Source: Amoebidium appalachense (Eukaryota > Ichthyosporea). From it: a stretch of DNA of 64,000 bases. The position numbers were made by a program, and so were the translations under genes. The notes beneath the pieces are model-generated. The model searched no databases and had not been told where the DNA came from. It worked only from the letters and a program-made list of their open reading frames with translations. Location of the stretch: assembly GCA_963693365.1 (NCBI GenBank), contig CAVNZM010000004.1:6076001-6140000 (forward strand), in the 5' to 3' direction. Below, in pieces: positions 44,763 to 64,000 of this stretch (the stretch's first letter is position 1; each line of letters opens with the position of its first letter).

Positions 44763-45873
44763 GATGGGAGGCACCACAAGCACATACCGAGATAGTAGTC
44801 AAACAGGTGGCGATAGCTGGGGATGTCGTTCACTGCACGCATATTGCCAAATGCAAATATCTTGCCCTCCTCTACAACGATGCGTGATCGTGTTACCTGA
44901 TTGGTGCAAAGTCAGATCACGCGATGTGGGCAGTGTCATAATATGTCAAGGCTGATTGGTCCGTGTATTGCCCTTTTTAACTCCCACCCTTACTTCTTTG
45001 GACTGTCCCATTACGGGGGATTCTCCATCCCCTCACACCTCCATTTTCCACGTTCCTTAATCCCTAAGTGGCTACCCCCCCCCCCCCCCCCTCCCCCCCC
45101 CCCCCCCCCCCCCCCCTTCCCAAAGCTTTTCTTTTCTCGAAAGAGTGTCCGGTTCCGAGGGAGAAGGGAGAGAAAATTGGGGGGAGGGGGGGGGGGGGGG
45201 GAGGGGAAGGAGGGGGGGGGGGGGGGGGGGGGGGCGGCTTGGATAGATGCTTCCCAATGTGCAAGCAGCGAGGTAGGGGAATAAATGAACTATAGATTAT
45301 GGGGGAGAGGAGGGGGGAAAAGAGGGAGGGGTGTATGTGTGTGTGTGCGTGTGTGTATGTGTGGTTGTGGTGGTGGTGGTGGTGGGGGGGGGGAGGGGGA
45401 GGGGGGGGGGGGGGGGGGGGGGCAGACCTTCCACTTGCCGTTCCACTGGTAGGTAACCTCAAAGCATTGGGGGGCTGAACCCTTGGTGCCTGTTGGGGGC
45501 ATGCACACAGTGAGTGTGAGATGCATGATTTTGCTCCAATAAAAGATCACTGTAGCCGAATGACACCACTTACAATGATACAATGAACCATGAAAGGATA
45601 AAAAGCCAGTAAATAGATAAAACTAAACACAAATTGAAAATTGAGATTTTGCTCTCAATGAAACGTCGAATGATGGCAGCATGGCAAAATACTCCAACTA
45701 AACATCAAAATTGATAAGAGCTTGCCCCTTGCTTTGTGAAGCCAACGAACACATGTATTCAATACCCTTCACTTCACAGAAACATCCGTCAGACGCGAAA
45801 ACCGTTGTTGAGCACTAAGAAAATGGAAAAGGGGGAAGGGGGGCAGGCGGAGGGGCAGAGTTTGGCACAAGTT

Positions 45874-45941
<68 letters not shown>

Positions 45942-46055
45942 GGAGGGAGGTCTGTGTGTGTAAATGCATACCCGGTATGGCAAAGACCATGGTGGTGCGT
46001 GGGCCATAGACGGATATGGCTGAGGCTACCTGGTCACGACCCCTCTGCCCTTGCT

Positions 46056-46099
<44 letters not shown>

Positions 46100-46102
46100 C
46101 GA

Positions 46103-46184
<82 letters not shown>

Positions 46185-48037
46185 GTGTGTGTGTGTGTGT
46201 GTGTGTGTGCGCGTGAGGAGGGCGGGGGAAGGGGGGAGGAGGGAAGCGGGGAGGGGAGGGGTGTTAGATTGCGTGACAATACGAAGTACTGAGGAGGTGG
46301 GGGGGGGATGAACCAACAAAAGATTCTCGCTGAAATTTCATATCACTACTTTTTTAGTGGTTTTATGAAAACTTTTTTTTTTTGCGCGCTATTACTCTTC
46401 CAGTGAGTGTATCTTCTGCAAGCATAGAAACCCCTCCACCGTGCCAATAACACATAAGCCCCCTCCCCCCCCCCCCCCCCCCTCCCCCCAACCCCCACCC
46501 CCGCCCCCACGCACATGCCCTCCACACCCCATTGCCAGCTCCGCTTTCCCCCTACCTATCGAGTTTCCACCCACACACTCTGTGTGCCTATCATCAATCC
46601 ATTTATATAACAACCCCCCCCCCCCTCCCCCCCCCCCCCCCCCCCCCAAAAGCGTTTTTTTTACTCACAAAGGTCTTTCCAGGCCAGACGCCAAATATCG
46701 ACCCGAATGAAAAGTTTGCGTCGACGACACTGCTGCCGTCCAACGGGTCAAAGGCCACGCTGTAGCCCTCACCACCTAGCACCTGCTCATCGGGTGTCTC
46801 CTCACTGCACGCATACGCAACATAGTCTACGGGGGGTGATGGATGATTAGATTAGATCTAGTCCGCGAAGGGTGATGAATGATAAGATTAGATCTAGTCG
46901 GCGTGGGGTGATGGGTGATTAGATTGATCTTTGCAGTGGTTCTATAGTGTAGATGCGGAGGATTGTGGGGGGTGATTGGTAAATAAGGATTTGGCAATTA
47001 GTCTCATGTAGGAGTGATGTGGGGCAATAGAATACGGCATATGTATGTTGGTAGTAGGGGTATATCTATATCCTATCGTTGAACAGTGCGAGTTTACGAT
47101 GGAAAAGAGATGCATTGTATCATCAATAGAACTATGCACAGTATTCTATCATCGATAGATTCATGCACAGCAATGCCGTTCATGCTTGATGGCGTGTAAA
47201 GAAAGGCCAACGACCCCAGGTGTACACCGGCTAACGGGTAAGGACGTACTCACCTGTTTCACGAAGGCGGTCAAAAACGGCTTTATCGGACCTCACGTCC
47301 ATTTCCAGCTGCAGTAAGCAAATGTTATTGATTAGAAAAGAGCGAGGGGTTTATTTTTTTGAGTAAAGAGCACAGCATCTTTGATCTTTACTCGCTCTAG
47401 GTCTGAACATCAATGAGGTGGACGTGCACACGCGAAAGTACTTCGATGGGGGCACATGTGGCAACCAGTGTGAGCCACGGGAAGACAGGCGGTAGAATGA
47501 ATGCACAAACGCAAAGGAGTCTTTGGTTGTGGCCTGGAAAAGTAGCAGGATGCAATAGGGGGAGGGGGAGGGGGTTGCCCGGGCTTTAAGGCACCCATAA
47601 TGACGCTTTGTTGAAGTGTGTAAGTAAGGTAGTGGGACGGGTGAGAAGGGGAAGTGGGAACCACCGGGAGTGGACGGAGGAGGTACTGGAGGGGTGTGGT
47701 GTGTGTGTGTCTCGGGGGGGGAGGGGGGGAGGGGGGGGGGAGGGGGGGGAGCCAAGGATGCTGTTACCTGAACATCACCAAAGGAGTTCTGTGAGCTCAG
47801 CTTTCCCACCGTGCCCACACGCACGATGGCAGCAATATCGGCAGTGGCATCGGCAAGAGCTACCAACACACGTGCGAGGCGGGGCTCCACCTTAATGATC
47901 TCTAGCGCATCCTTAAGGGACATACCTATCCACGGCTCGATGCCGGCCTCGACGGTGATCTCAATTGGGGACGGAATGGCTGCCATGTTTGATGAATGAT
48001 CGGAGAGGGGTTGTGGTTGGGGGAAGAAGGTTGACAC
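42167..48037 (-). CDS. Sedoheptulose-1,7-bisphosphatase, 9 exons, intact
   Basis: Hydrolyses sedoheptulose-1,7-bisphosphate to sedoheptulose-7-phosphate with Mg2+. Exons: 47768-48037 (ATG at 48037 or, giving 334 residues, at 47986), 47254-47308, 46669-46826, 45972-46053, 45428-45489, 44788-44896, 44059-44130, 42718-42797, 42167-42334. All join in frame. The FBPase/SBPase fold shows [19 protein letters not shown], the metal-binding CSEETPDEQ acidic site, and [17 protein letters not shown] with its catalytic Asp residues. [33 protein letters not shown] and [13 protein letters not shown] follow. VWPG, the GDQVA-like loop and YGPRTT mark it as SBPase rather than FBPase. The plant thioredoxin-regulated cysteines before NSFGD are replaced (GTVGKLSSQ) and no transit peptide is seen, so a constitutively active cytosolic enzyme is inferred. 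Two acceptors read CCAATCAG. Confidence 0.92.
43920..43986. repeat. (GGT)n followed by poly-G in an SBPase intron
   Basis: About ten GGT trinucleotides run into about 38 G. A similar GGT-then-G unit lies at 44284-44325 and another at 45366-45400, in different introns of the same gene. Confidence 0.9.
45872..46212. repeat. GT and GA microsatellites flanking SBPase exon 4
   Basis: (GT)n at 45874-45940, then exon 4 (45972-46053), then (GT)n at 46057-46091, (GA)n at 46107-46181 and GT again at 46185-46210. On the sense strand the acceptor is preceded by a CA run ending CACACACCAG. Confidence 0.9.
46830..46930. repeat. Minisatellite in SBPase intron 2
   Basis: Two and a half units of about 45 bp built on GGTGATGGATGATTAGAT and AGATTAGATCTAGTC, with small differences between units. 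It starts four bases upstream of the acceptor of the exon at 46669-46826. Confidence 0.85.
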
Positions 48038-49282
48038 AAACTAAAAACAAGAAGGCAAATGCTTTGTTGGGTTTTGAAAACCGGTGGTTCGGTTACCTTG
48101 ACTCTCAACGTGTTTTCTAGTGAAAAGAATCGCTTGTGTACTGTATGTAAGAATATAATGCTTCTGGACTGAGTTGTTTTGTTTGCAACAGAAGGTTACG
48201 TTGTAGGCTACTCCAGTGCGATTATGAACAGGCTGTGAATGTGCTATAAACTTATATGGAAGGTCGCTAGCCTTATAAAGGCACCCACCTTCATCTGATT
48301 GGAGCTCTTTTGTAATCATATATGGTAATATTCAAGAGCTGGGAGGAGTGGACACCTCTGATTGGGTTAGATTTTCTCGTTCGATCAGTCAAGCGGCATT
48401 AAAATGGTATAGGGAGATGTCTTGTCAACCAATCAAACGATCACTCAATAATGGAACTTATGGAAGATCCTTGCAGGAAAGCTCATCGTGGAATCATAAA
48501 CGTCAAAGAGGGTTGAAGAACATACAATAAAGCTTGTTTTTAACTTCGTAACTATTATTTTTATATTTTGTTAGCATAAAAAATAACATTAGGATAGTCG
48601 AGCCTCCCCGTCTCCCGCAACAACTCAGATCAATGCAATTTAAACAACACATTTAGATTCGTCAAATATCACGCAACAGCAGCAGCGCATACCAATCATC
48701 CTTTTTCGTTTTGGCGGGAACCAATAGTATTTTAGAGTTTTCCATGCTTTCTCTCACTCGAATCTTCCGTCACTCAGATGTTCGAACGTGCTGCACTTCC
48801 GGAAGACTTTCGAACGAGAAAATGGTGACCATTCTCCTAACATCTGCCGTTATTATTCAACCAAATTCGTAGTAAGCTTTCACCGTTGTCTTTGCTATAA
48901 GACATACCACACAGTCTGTCAACAAACACACGTGCACATTACATTCGCATTGTTCATGTTCCTTTTTCTTTTTCGTCAGTTCACAGCTGTAGATCTGCAA
49001 GCAAGCACACAGGATGTGCAGTCTTACAGTGGGATCTGTTGCACGACAGTTGAGAACACACTATTAACATTGTATTAGTTCACATTTCTTCATTTCATGA
49101 ACAGCCATGCGCTGAGCATTCGGGCTTTTCTCAGTACTGAGATTCCGTTCGCTACAGGTCTTACTACCCCACGTAGTGTACAACAGGGAAGCGTGAGTGT
49201 TGGTGAGCACTCATGTTGTAAACACTGGCTTTTACCTTCTCACGCACACACACATTAAAGACCTATTATAAAACCTTCAAAT
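48038..49282. promoter_or_regulatory. Shared upstream region of SBPase (-) and phosphoglycerate mutase (+)
   Basis: About 1.25 kb between two divergent start codons, nearly free of microsatellites. Towards SBPase there are CTGATTGG (= CCAATCAG) at 48295-48302 and 48358-48365, CCAATCAA at 48429-48436, and a TATA-like CCTTATAAAGG at 48271-48281. Short frames here match nothing. Nothing in the sequence shows that the two genes are co-regulated. Confidence 0.4.
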
Positions 49283-53453
<4,171 letters not shown>

Positions 53454-53699
53454 GTATGTGTGTACATGTGTGTGTGTGTGTGTGGTGTGGGTGGGTGGGG
53501 TGGGTGGATGGGGGAGGGTGGGGTGGAGGGGTGGGGGAATGGGTGGGCGGGCGGGTGGGTGGGTGGATGGGTGGTTGGGTGGGTGGGTGGGTGGGTGGGG
53601 GAGGGGGGCGGGGCGGGGGGGGAGGGGGGGGGGAGGGGGGAGAGATGGATGGGTGGGTGGTTGGATGGGGGATGGGTGGGTGGGTGTGGGTGGAGGTGG

Positions 53700-53807
<108 letters not shown>

Positions 53808-54373
53808 TTGTAAAGGGTGGGTAGTCGTAAAGGAGTGCGTGGGGGGGGGGGGGGGGGGGGGGAGGGAATGCTGGGAGGCTGAGGTAATCACGCTCACTTG
53901 CAAACGCTGCCTGAGTGGGTGGTTGTTTTTGCTGATGGTGCCCTGAGGAGGGGGAAGGGGGGGGGAGGGAGGGGGGAGGGGGGGGGGGGGAGGGGGAGGG
54001 GAGGAGGGCTTGGGCTGGGCTGGAGACGGGGAGACGGGGAGATACAGGTTGTGTGTGCCCTCACCTTTTTGGAGGCTGCTGTTGTGTATTAAGTTTTTTA
54101 TGGAGGTTTGGGTTAGGAGTTAATGTACACCCATAAGGCCAGCACATATGTTTAATGTGCCACGACACATAAACACATATGCATACCAATGCGCACAATC
54201 ACATCCACGCCTACAAGCACCTTGGTATACATGCACGTTTCCGACTCCAACGTAACACACCCACACCCACACACAAACACACACACACACACGCGCGCGC
54301 GCACACACACACAGCACATACACACATACACACATACACACACACGCGCGCGCACGCGCACGCACAGCACAGA

Positions 54374-54417
<44 letters not shown>

Positions 54418-54683
54418 ACCAACAGTGTTTCCCACACCCATCTTCCCGTGAGCCCACCACCACGGCTTCCCTCTCCAACATATGTGCCCCCACCAAACCC
54501 CGACGTACCCCATTACGCAAAAGTGAAATGCACCTAAGTCCCTGTGTATGGGACGTATTGATTAAGGCAATTATAGGAAAATACAGTACATGGTACTACC
54601 ATACTACAGTACTACGTTAATAGTGGCAAATAGAGCCAAACATAATTATTACTCCATATTTCAAATCAATGGTTTTTTTGCTG

Positions 54684-54879
54684 TCATACTATCAGTAGTA
54701 TATACAGTCTGAATTTCTGACAACCGTTGCAAAGTACTGAAAAGTGAAATCGGTTTAGACAACTTTTTTTTTTCCCCAGTTTCTTCTTCCTTTTTTTTCT
54801 TTTTTGCCCTAAGGCTTCTCTTTTCTTTGCCTTTTTGTACGTGTATGTCAGCAAGCTCTCAGGTCGAACCTGCAAAAAA
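54684..54879 (-). CDS. Possible lysine-rich terminal exon, unassigned
   Basis: The minus strand has a strong acceptor-like TTATTTTTTGCAG. It is followed by an open frame with VRPESLLTYTYKKAKK and a run of Lys/Arg (KRKKRKKKLGKKK) up to a stop near 54684. It could be the basic tail of an unrecognised gene, but A-rich DNA reads as lysine by chance and no upstream exon was found. Confidence 0.15.
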
Positions 54880-55171
54880 TAAGGGGGGATCACACGTAGG
54901 AATGTATAACAAACGCGTGTATGAGGTAACGATCATTAGAACATGAAAACAGATATCGGTTGCTAGTTGGTTGTGTATGTTGTGAAGGTAGGTCAACGGT
55001 TTGAGGTTCCTGATAAATTGAATAATTCTAAGTGCGCGAACCAAATTTTAACTTTCTAGCACTAGTGTGTATGGGTTGTATGTTTTTTACAAGTCGTGCA
55101 GATGATCTCGAATGACACGTGGTACTGTGTACTGCATTGATCAAAAGCTGTGCGTCACATGTCGGTGTGTT

Positions 55172-55228
<57 letters not shown>

Positions 55229-55507
55229 TCCCCCACACCTTTGAATTCACCTGGTGAGTGGCCCGCGCCGTCCCTTATGCACGCACATAAGCATGTACGT
55301 AGTAAGCATGTGCACACCCTCATGCTGGAGAAACACACACACACACGTTCGTGTACATGTACATGACGTCAGACTCTTTGTGTGTGTGTGTGACGCTCTC
55401 CATGTGTGTCTGTGTACACACACAATGCATGTCTCTGTGTATGTGGTGGCTGCAGCTGTGGTGGCGGGGTTGGTGTTTCGGGGTTTTGCGCAGACGTTCA
55501 ACCAGAG

Positions 55508-55571
<64 letters not shown>
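55508..55571. repeat. Poly-C run of about 63
   Basis: The longest homopolymer noticed in the window, followed by GCCCGACCGGGG. A poly-G run of about 30 lies 170 bp away at 55735-55765, so the two could pair as a hairpin. Confidence 0.9.
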
Positions 55572-55572
<1 letters not shown>

Positions 55573-55733
55573 CCCGACCGGGGACACATGTACCTGTGGG
55601 CCTCAGGGAAGTCAGATGAACCTTTGCATCCTTTGGCCAGGGCCACACCACGTCATATTCGTGCTGCTTTGGTTTGCACTGCCTGTCTGGCCAAGCATTA
55701 ACCTAGACTGCATGAATTATGTGGGGGGCCCCG

Positions 55734-55767
<34 letters not shown>

Positions 55768-56917
55768 ATGGGGAGGATCGGAACGATCTGAGAGCGGGGG
55801 AGGGGGGGCGGGGTCAAAAGCTTTGAGATTTGGTACTTGAGTTAGAATGCATATCTCGAGCAGCACATATGCATGTGATATATAATCATCATTCGTTATC
55901 TAAGTACCTTGGTCACTTCAGATGGGCGTCAATTATAATTAATGCTGTTGGCCTGGTGCCGACGCCTCTTCACAGCCACTCACCTACTTTATGTCGGTGA
56001 TACCGACATGTGCCTGCATTTACCGTGATTTGCCATCACATGCATAACGATAGACTCTGCATATACAGACATGGACTTTATCCACACACAGCACATATAT
56101 AGGCTATGTGAGGAATTTATTCTCACAGTCATATCACCACCAGAAAGCTGTGTGTATGTATATACCTGTGGGGAGATCAATCACACCGCACACACAGCCA
56201 AACACAAACCACTAAGTTAAATCCCCATTTCATTCCTAAGTAAGGACTCAATTGTCTATCTAGGTACCGAACTATCACAAGGTGTATCCATCGCTATAAA
56301 TAAGCAGATATACAACTACGTGGCAGTAAATAGGCTGAAATGCCTGACTCTAATCATTGAAATGAAGATACAATGGAGAATTTCCCCAAACACAAATCGG
56401 AAGCATCCAATCCTGTTGGGCATAGGTATATAAGCTTATTATATATAACAATTGAACGAATCAGCAACTCATGTTACCAGCCTCTAAATTCTCATTATCT
56501 CGAAAAATTAAGCTTAGATACATTCCTCGTTCAGTAACAACTACCAATATGCTACTAACATATTTTTTTTGTGCACAGCGTCATTTTAAAACACCGGTCA
56601 CTGATAAGGTCACAATTTACTCATGCCCCAGGTACATAGACCAACGAATCCACATTAGACAACCTAGTCAAAATAAAACACCAAAACAAAAAAAAACAAA
56701 CAAACAAACAAACCTTTCCGGATGTTCCATAAGCACACTTCAAACCAATCACCAACCAACCCCCCCCCCCCCCCCCCCCCCTTCCGCCCCGCCCGCCCGC
56801 CCCCTCCCCCCCTGCATGTGGCACCTCCTTTTACCTATAATCGCACATTGCACCACACATCTAACTGACCTGCATCGTATATACACCTACAACATTAACT
56901 CTCCCCACTCTTCCCAC

Positions 56918-60178
<3,261 letters not shown>

Positions 60179-61007
60179 CTAAATACAGGACGGGAAGGAG
60201 GTCTTGTCGCCTGCACATGGGATCACAAAGGTAAGCAAAGGGTGGGTTGCATAAACCACAGTTACTTGCTATCCTATTCGTGCTCCAATAACATAGCACA
60301 GAAGGAAGTTCTGCAACCTGTAGCTCCTTAAAACCGACGTTACAAAAACTCGCCCCTGGTATTGTGAAGAGGATGCCAGGCTTAGACAGAAAAGGAGTAC
60401 ACCATATAGTTCCTTCAGATCTCAAGGCTCTGCTTCGGTGTAGGGAAACGATGCAACATGTGTTCTAGTCATAAACACCATGCAGCTTATAATGAAAAAA
60501 CAAGGCCTGCTGGAATGACGGCAAACAACATGGTGATTGAAACACAAGCCTTTGTACACATATAAAACGACAGAGTCCGTGTAAGTCGGAAGTTGGCCCC
60601 CAAACTCCACGATCCAAAACATCCTTGTGCGTGTGGAAAAGAGTTTAGCACGGGAGAGGGTTGATTGATAAAGCAAGTAGATAGAGCCAGACCTCTTCTG
60701 TTAATCTTAATAAACGAGGTCTGAAAAAACCTTAAGACACCCACATTTGAAGGGCTTGCCTTCTTGTCAGACCCACTGTGACTCCCTGTGACTATGCAAA
60801 ATATTATCATAAACAACACACGAACACGAGTGCCTCACAGTATAGTTTCTCTTGACACGGGGAACAAAAACCTTATCTTTCTGGAATCGTGAAATGAGCT
60901 TCAGCACTCACCTGAAGTGTTGACAACGTTGCTCTGTGACATTAAACCCGGATATCCAGCTGAAATGTGCTCGAGCACAAGTTAGACAACAACAATAGCT
61001 GCCCAAG

Positions 61008-61175
61008 CCAAAGAGTAGGAATGTGTAGTTTTGTGGTGGTGTCAGAAAAGCTATACACTAACAAAAACCCTGTAAAACATGCTAATAAGGAAAAGAAAGG
61101 CTGCACGTAAGCAAGCGTATGGCTCTGTAGTCGCGTGGTGGTGTCAAAAAAGATATTCACTATCAAACAACTATC
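61008..61175. repeat. Diverged direct repeat
   Basis: Two segments of about 55 bp, starting near 61008 and 61118, share GTGGTGGTGTCA followed by AAAAG and CACTA near the end, with scattered differences; the period is about 117 bp. Confidence 0.6.
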
Positions 61176-61878
61176 ACAACAAAAACATCATTTTAAACAC
61201 GAGTTGAAACAGGAAACAAGCGCTGGCTATCGCTCAACCTTTCAAGCTACCAAGAATTGTGACAAAAAAACACTTATCACCTCACTCTGTGATATAAAAA
61301 CAGCATGTTTCCAACCCACTCTTGGAGGCACAACAAAACGAGTCAAATGCTCAGCCAGGTGACAGAAGCTGACACGCACAATGCTCACAAAATGCAGACA
61401 CACGAAGGACACTCGGATCTACACGTACACGACCTACATGTGACCTATAGCCAATGGGTGTATAGATAGTCGATCACTATACATATGATTGGGTAAACAC
61501 GAACCAAAGAGTTATATTGCCAATCATAAGACGATGCTTGTGGGGTCTATGTTGGCGGAGCAATAGATCAACGTGTTTAGATTCTACCACTCTGCAGGCT
61601 TGCTCTTGTACGTTACCACCAAAAGCAAAAGCCTAAGCTTATCCAAAAAAACTATAATAATATGTTGTTAGGGTCATTTATTGTATTTTTCTCTTAAGAT
61701 TATTGTTTCCAGAAGTCCTGATAGTGATCATGGCCATTGTGAATTCCAACTGACTCGATTCATAAGGCAATGCGAGGCTTGTTCGTAATTGGTTCAGATA
61801 CGTACGCTTGATTGGTTGACGGGTGCGTTTTGGGCCTTGGCGAACCTCCCCCGAACACACCGCGCGCGGCCGTCACGT

Positions 61879-61938
<60 letters not shown>

Positions 61939-62060
61939 TCACACACACACACGCACACGCACACACACACACACGTTCACACACACACACACGTGCACAC
62001 ACACACACACACACGGGCACGCACAAACACACGATACACACACACACACACCGTGGCACA
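61879..62060. repeat. (AC)n microsatellite cluster
   Basis: A pure AC run at about 61879-61936, then shorter AC runs broken by GTCAC, ACGC and ACGTGC to about 62052. Confidence 0.95.
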
Positions 62061-62254
62061 CAAAACACGTGCGCGCATGCACACACGCCGTGTAATGGCC
62101 ACACATGATACACAGACACACACACAAAAACCGTCGATCGAGTCAAAATGAAAGAAGGCCTGGTTGCGGGTCCCGCCATGATGCACGCCATGCATGCTCT
62201 GCTACCGTCATGCATGCCCGCACATGTACATGTGAAACGTAGCTAGCGAAATTG

Positions 62255-62257
<3 letters not shown>

Positions 62258-62286
<29 letters not shown>
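62258..62286. repeat. (TA)n microsatellite
   Basis: About 14 TA units, the only TA array noticed in a window dominated by GT/CA. Confidence 0.95.
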
Positions 62287-62288
<2 letters not shown>

Positions 62289-62635
62289 CGACAGTGAAAG
62301 CAAACCTCCACTGGCAGGCTCCAGCTCATGCAATGCATGGGCATCAGCTGAGAGATACGTAGACTATATAATATAATAACTCAAGCTTGCAATTGGCTTG
62401 TATACGTAGTGATTGCGAATGCCGAAGTCGTGTACATGTGTGCATGCATGCATAGTGCTATTAAGCTTCCGAATCGGCTGTTGCACCGTGTGTCTGCGAC
62501 GGTGGATGGAACTATTATCCCAGGGCGCAAAAAACTCGTTAGATAATTACATATTGGTTGTATAAGAATCAGTGTATATGTGTGTTTGTGTTTGTGTGTG
62601 TATGTGTGTACAGGCGCGTGGCCTATGTGTACGCA

Positions 62636-62675
<40 letters not shown>

Positions 62676-63079
62676 TGTGTGTGTGTATGCCTGTGTGTGT
62701 GTACGTATGTGCGTGTTTGTACGTGTGTATGCGCACGTATGTACATACATATGACTGACGTGAGCGTGTGTGGTGCCACCAACCGTGACAGTCACTGTGT
62801 ACGCCCATGAATCCGCGCGGCATGTGTGTGCTTGCAAGACAGTGTCATTATCAGTATGGCTGACAGTGGGCTTCATTTGCGCGCCCACGTGCGTGCAACA
62901 TGCAACTAATATGAAAATGTTTGCACAAAGGTGACAATAGTGCTGTGTGTACATGCGTGTGTGCGTACGCGTACGCACTAGCACAATTTTGTGTGTGGAG
63001 GAAGTGTTGTGGAGGACCCTCTGGAAAAGAGTAGCTACTAGAAAACTTGAGAGTGAGGAGGGCCATGGGATGATGGGGG

Positions 63080-63114
<35 letters not shown>

Positions 63115-63263
63115 CCCCCCCTTTTGGTTCCCTAGATCCAAGAATCCCTATCATAACGAGTTTTCTTGGGTCATAACGACCGATTCGATCACAGACCGTT
63201 TAAGCACATAGTTTGCGGATTACTATTAAAGTTATGCAACTCCAGTTCATACGGGTGAGAAAA

Positions 63264-63267
<4 letters not shown>

Positions 63268-63320
<53 letters not shown>

Positions 63321-63332
63321 AAAAAAAAAAAA
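63268..63332. repeat. Poly-C/poly-A tract
   Basis: About 43 C followed directly by about 22 A. Confidence 0.95.
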
Positions 63333-63598
63333 ATCCCGCACACCCCCACACTCCCACACTTTCTCCAACACACACACACACGTTTTTCATTTCTTATTCT
63401 TCCATAATTTAGCACCCAAAACGTGGGGAAAAGGGCCACTCCAACAACTTGGAACCTACGTTGCCGGGACTTGTTAATACATAAGAAATCCTTCAACAAC
63501 ACAGCCACTTAAGCTTGATTAATATGTATGCACACCCGGTTGGCAACTAATTATGATATTTAATGCTCCACCAGCCAACAAAATCAAATGTATAGTGT

Positions 63599-64000
63599 CT
63601 AAGTGGGCCCGTCCCCCGTGTTATCCGTACGCTCGCTCTTAAACCATTGCACACCCCACGGACCGCCCACACCACCCCCACTGCCCGTATTATTATCATG
63701 CCCTATTTGGCCCGGATCGGATTCCGGCATACCACACTCATCATCCAAATCCGGGTCGTCATCAGAAGAATTCGTACACATACCTACATCACCCCCACTG
63801 TCATTATTAAATCCCCCCTGAGGCGGCCGGGGATTATCCTCGCTTTCGATTGGAGCATTATCACTCTCAATCCCCCCCTGCCCCAACAGCACATCGCCAA
63901 GGGTGCCATATGCATCGTCATCTTCCATCTCCCCCGCCACATCCCCGCCCTCACATTCACCCTCCCCACCCCCTTCTTCCACGTGCACGTTCCACCCACC
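63599..64000 (-). CDS. Acidic C-terminal exon of a gene continuing past the window
   Basis: An open minus-strand frame from the window edge to the TAG at 63599-63601, 133 codons here. It is rich in Asp, Glu and Gly (GEMEDDDAYGTLGDVLLGQG, SSDDDPDLDDECGMPESD) and ends FKSERTDNTGDGPT. Such stretches are common as disordered tails of nuclear or regulatory proteins. No domain is visible, so no function is assigned. It reads through the edge without a start or acceptor, so the N-terminal part lies beyond 64000. Confidence 0.55.
   Translation of the reverse strand, partial: GGWNVHVEEGGGEGECEGGDVAGEMEDDDAYGTLGDVLLGQGGIESDNAPIESEDNPRPPQGGFNNDSGGDVGMCTNSSDDDPDLDDECGMPESDPGQIGHDNNTGSGGGVGGPWGVQWFKSERTDNTGDGPT

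Larger units (their letters stand above)
60179..63598. other. Intergenic region upstream of the zinc-finger gene
   Basis: AT-balanced DNA without a recognised protein. It contains a diverged direct repeat at about 61010-61175, CA repeats at 61879-62060, a (TA)n run at 62258-62286, GT repeats at 62.57-62.76 kb, a poly-C run at 63081-63119 and a C-then-A tract at 63268-63332. Part of it may hold a 5' exon of the zinc-finger gene. Confidence 0.45.

Overview
The window is nuclear DNA of an intron-rich eukaryote. The evidence is multi-exon genes with GT-AG introns (31 coding exons in one gene), a COPI coat subunit, a bZIP factor and a C2H2 factor, AATAAA signals, and non-coding DNA packed with GT/CA, GA and CT microsatellites and very long poly-C/poly-G runs. 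The lineage is uncertain. The COPG protein aligns almost residue for residue with the animal form, and the sedoheptulose bisphosphatase has no transit peptide and no redox cysteines. A non-photosynthetic protist, perhaps a unicellular relative of animals or fungi, therefore fits best. This is inference, not a determination.

Layout. 1-995: intergenic. 996-4090 (-): bZIP transcription factor, five coding exons, one apparent frame break. 4.1-10.8 kb: gene-poor, dominated by GT/CT microsatellites. 10799-30350 (-): complete coatomer gamma subunit gene (COPG), 2649 nt of coding sequence in 31 exons, about 86 % intron. 30.4-37.7 kb: no confident gene, several short repeats and a perfect hairpin. 37752-39012 (-): intronless choloylglycine-hydrolase/penicillin-acylase-type Ntn hydrolase with five single-base frame breaks, probably a pseudogene. 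42167-48037 (-): sedoheptulose-1,7-bisphosphatase, nine exons, intact. 49283-53453 (+): short-type 2,3-bisphosphoglycerate-dependent phosphoglycerate mutase, divergently transcribed from the SBPase; its last few codons are not placed. 56918-60178 (-): C2H2 zinc-finger protein with a His/Pro/Gly-rich region and a basic tail. 63599-64000 (-): acidic 3' end of a gene that continues past the window.

How they relate. COPG serves Golgi-ER vesicle traffic. The SBPase and phosphoglycerate mutase are sugar-phosphate enzymes sharing about 1.25 kb of upstream DNA. The two DNA-binding proteins have no visible link to their neighbours.

Exon borders were placed by hand from GT/AG sites, reading-frame phase and recalled family sequences. 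All 31 COPG exons, nine SBPase exons and four zinc-finger exons join in frame without any indel, which indicates accurate base calling and makes the frame breaks in the Ntn hydrolase more meaningful. The many long Cys/Val, His/Thr, Pro, Gly, Ser/Leu and Arg/Glu open frames are translations of microsatellites and were left out.
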